From Discostella pseudostelligera (lineage: Eukaryota > Bacillariophyta > Thalassiosirophyceae > Thalassiosirales > Thalassiosiraceae): DNA of 29,607 nucleotides. Location: positions 1 through 29,607 of the forward strand of contig JALLBK010000244.1 of NCBI GenBank assembly GCA_036940085.1. Reading direction: 5' to 3'. Numbering within the stretch: the first letter of the stretch is position 1; every line of letters starts with the position of its first letter. Below are positions 28,406 through 29,607 of this stretch, piece by piece. Under the pieces are notes generated by a model. That model saw only the letters and a program-made list of their open reading frames with translations, made no database searches and was not told the DNA's origin. Both the position numbers and the translations under genes were made by a program.

Positions 28406-28996
28406 ATGATGAAGATCGCCGTCCTCGCTGCCATGGCTGGCTCCGCCGCCGCCTTCGCCCCCGCCCCCATTGCCAAGATCTCCACCTCACTCAATGCCTT
28501 CGAGAACGAGATCGGTGCCCTTCCCCCCGTTGGTTTCTGGGATCCCGCAGGCCTCTCCGATGGCATCTCCCAGGAGAAGTTCGACGAATACCGCCTCGCC
28601 GAGCTCAAGCACGGCCGTGTCGCACAGCTCGCCGTCCTCGGATACATCGCCCCCGAGACCTACCGTTTCGGTTACGATTTGATCCCCGGTCAATTGAGCA
28701 CAAACGACCTCCCCAACGGTATTGCCGCCATTAACGCCATGCCCTTCCTTGGATGGGTCCAAATTGTTGCCTTCGTTGGATGCGTCGAGACTTACGGATG
28801 GTTCACTTCCCCCACCGGTGTTTTGGACTTGCCAGCGGACATCCTTGCCAAGCGTCAAACGGCCGAACTTCAACACGGACGTCTTGCCATGCTTGCTTTC
28901 CTCGAGCTCATCCGTCACGATTCTCAAAACCTTGCCGTTCCAGGATTTGATGGGTATGACAACCTCATCACCGGTCTTCCTTTCATCTACAACTAA
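28406..28996 (+). CDS. Fucoxanthin-chlorophyll a/c-binding protein (FCP, LHC family)
   Basis: Thylakoid light-harvesting antenna protein. Single exon, 196 residues, ATG-ATG at 28406. The leader MMKIAVLAAMAGSAAAFAPAP is a signal peptide plus the SAAAFAP cleavage motif (Phe17), followed by a short transit stretch. Mature part: FENEIGALPPVGFWDPAGL, then LHC helix 1 with EYRLAELKHGRVAQLAVLGY (the Glu and His of ELKHGR bind chlorophyll), helix 2 around GWVQIVAFVGCVETYGW, and helix 3 with KRQTAELQHGRLAMLAFLEL. Length is that of ordinary FCPs. Codon use is strongly C-ending (GCC, CTC, TCC) compared with neighbouring genes, as expected for a highly expressed gene. The Lhcf versus Lhcr subfamily cannot be fixed by eye. 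Confidence 0.95.
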   Translation: MMKIAVLAAMAGSAAAFAPAPIAKISTSLNAFENEIGALPPVGFWDPAGLSDGISQEKFDEYRLAELKHGRVAQLAVLGYIAPETYRFGYDLIPGQLSTNDLPNGIAAINAMPFLGWVQIVAFVGCVETYGWFTSPTGVLDLPADILAKRQTAELQHGRLAMLAFLELIRHDSQNLAVPGFDGYDNLITGLPFIYN

Positions 28997-29607
28997 GTTT
29001 ATGGATGTTGCGGTTGTGTAAGACATTCATCATATGACAGCTAGGTGATGGATGAATAGTATATATGCAGAACGTTTTGTTGAACGCGTGTGTGTTCTCA
29101 TGTGCGGCGACGAACGGCAAACGGGAGGTAGTACTCACACCTGTCAAATTCTTCGAGGACTTTAATTGAGCAGGGGACAATACAGCCCTGTTTCAACATT
29201 GTGCTCAGTAGCAAACACTTTCTGGAATGATCACTCTTTGTTCTTCTGGTGGTCGATGCTTTTCTAGATTTCAATGCCTTAACGAATAATATATGAAAGT
29301 CATGGGCAACAGATCCTCTTTGTGTGTTACTATGAGCTTTGCTCTGGCAGACTTTACTAATGTAGATGATGGAGCTGCACAAGCGAAAGTGGCAGACAAG
29401 TCGAGACTATTCTTGTCGGAACACCACTTCGTTCCCAGGCGCCTAATTGCATGGAGACGTCCAAGTCTCGTCCTCCGTTCAGGAGAGGCAAAGTCTAAAG
29501 CGGACCGATTGTCGGATACAGCTGAGCACATAGATGGAAAGAATATTGATATGCTTTGTTGGGATGATATTATTTTATTTTGGACATGAATTTCATGGAG
29601 GAGGACG
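28997..29607. other. Right-edge region, no gene assigned
   Basis: This should begin with the FCP 3' untranslated region. From about 29098 to the edge several mid-length open frames (86-98 codons) overlap on both strands (29293-29589 plus; 29271-29531 and 29098-29382 minus) but none shows a domain. On the minus strand, GAATTTGACAG/GTGTGAGT near 29135 resembles a splice donor, so part of a gene running in from the right cannot be excluded. Confidence 0.4.

Noticed and set aside
28487..29026. 179-codon frame antisense to the FCP gene
   Set aside because: It is a shadow of the strongly codon-biased FCP frame; C-ending codons suppress stops on the other strand.
29271..29589. Overlapping 86-98 codon frames at the right edge
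   Set aside because: Both strands are equally open, neither shows a domain, and the window ends too soon to test a splice model.

Overview
The window is nuclear DNA of a photosynthetic stramenopile, most likely a centric diatom of the Thalassiosira type. Three things support this. Short GT-AG introns break many genes. Two nucleus-encoded plastid genes, a PsbU precursor and a fucoxanthin-chlorophyll a/c protein, carry the secondary-plastid bipartite leader with an SAAAFAP motif. The proteins are rich in low-complexity inserts (poly-Ser, poly-Gly, poly-Asp, Pro-Thr repeats). The species name is an inference; diatom or close relative is well supported. Genes alternate strands and sit close together, with no operons.

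Left part (1-8573): RPB9 of RNA polymerase II (+); a secreted Pro/Thr-repeat surface protein (-); a very large NPRL2, the GATOR1 subunit of TORC1 nutrient signalling (+); and WDR4/Trm82, the WD40 partner of the tRNA m7G46 methyltransferase (-). NPRL2 and WDR4 converge with almost no space between them.

Middle (9199-17851): a four-exon EDR2-like PH-START-DUF1336 lipid-binding protein (+) whose PH domain appears split by about 315 residues; casein kinase 2 alpha (-), with a long open frame upstream of its ATG; a cupin related to 2,4'-dihydroxyacetophenone dioxygenase with an ER-type leader (-); a repeat cluster; and an unrecognised two-exon gene (+).

Right part (18019-28996): an SLC35B1/HUT1 nucleotide-sugar transporter (-); a broken RNase H-like gene (+); a TauE/SafE anion exporter with a mitochondrial-looking leader (-); a free-standing kinase domain like the N-terminus of ACAD10/11 (+); RHL1, a topoisomerase VI accessory protein (-); then psbU (-) and an FCP gene (+) as a head-to-head photosynthesis pair over about 400 bp. 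The last 610 bases hold nothing I can name.

No single new multi-gene system is evident. The best leads are the split PH domain, clusters of an E2F-like TTCCCGCC motif in four gene-start regions, the GGTTCCGC repeat cluster at 16737-16914, the leader-bearing cupin, the decayed RNase H gene, and the psbU/FCP divergent pair. Exon borders were found by hand from splice signals, reading frame and family fit; no transcript data were available.
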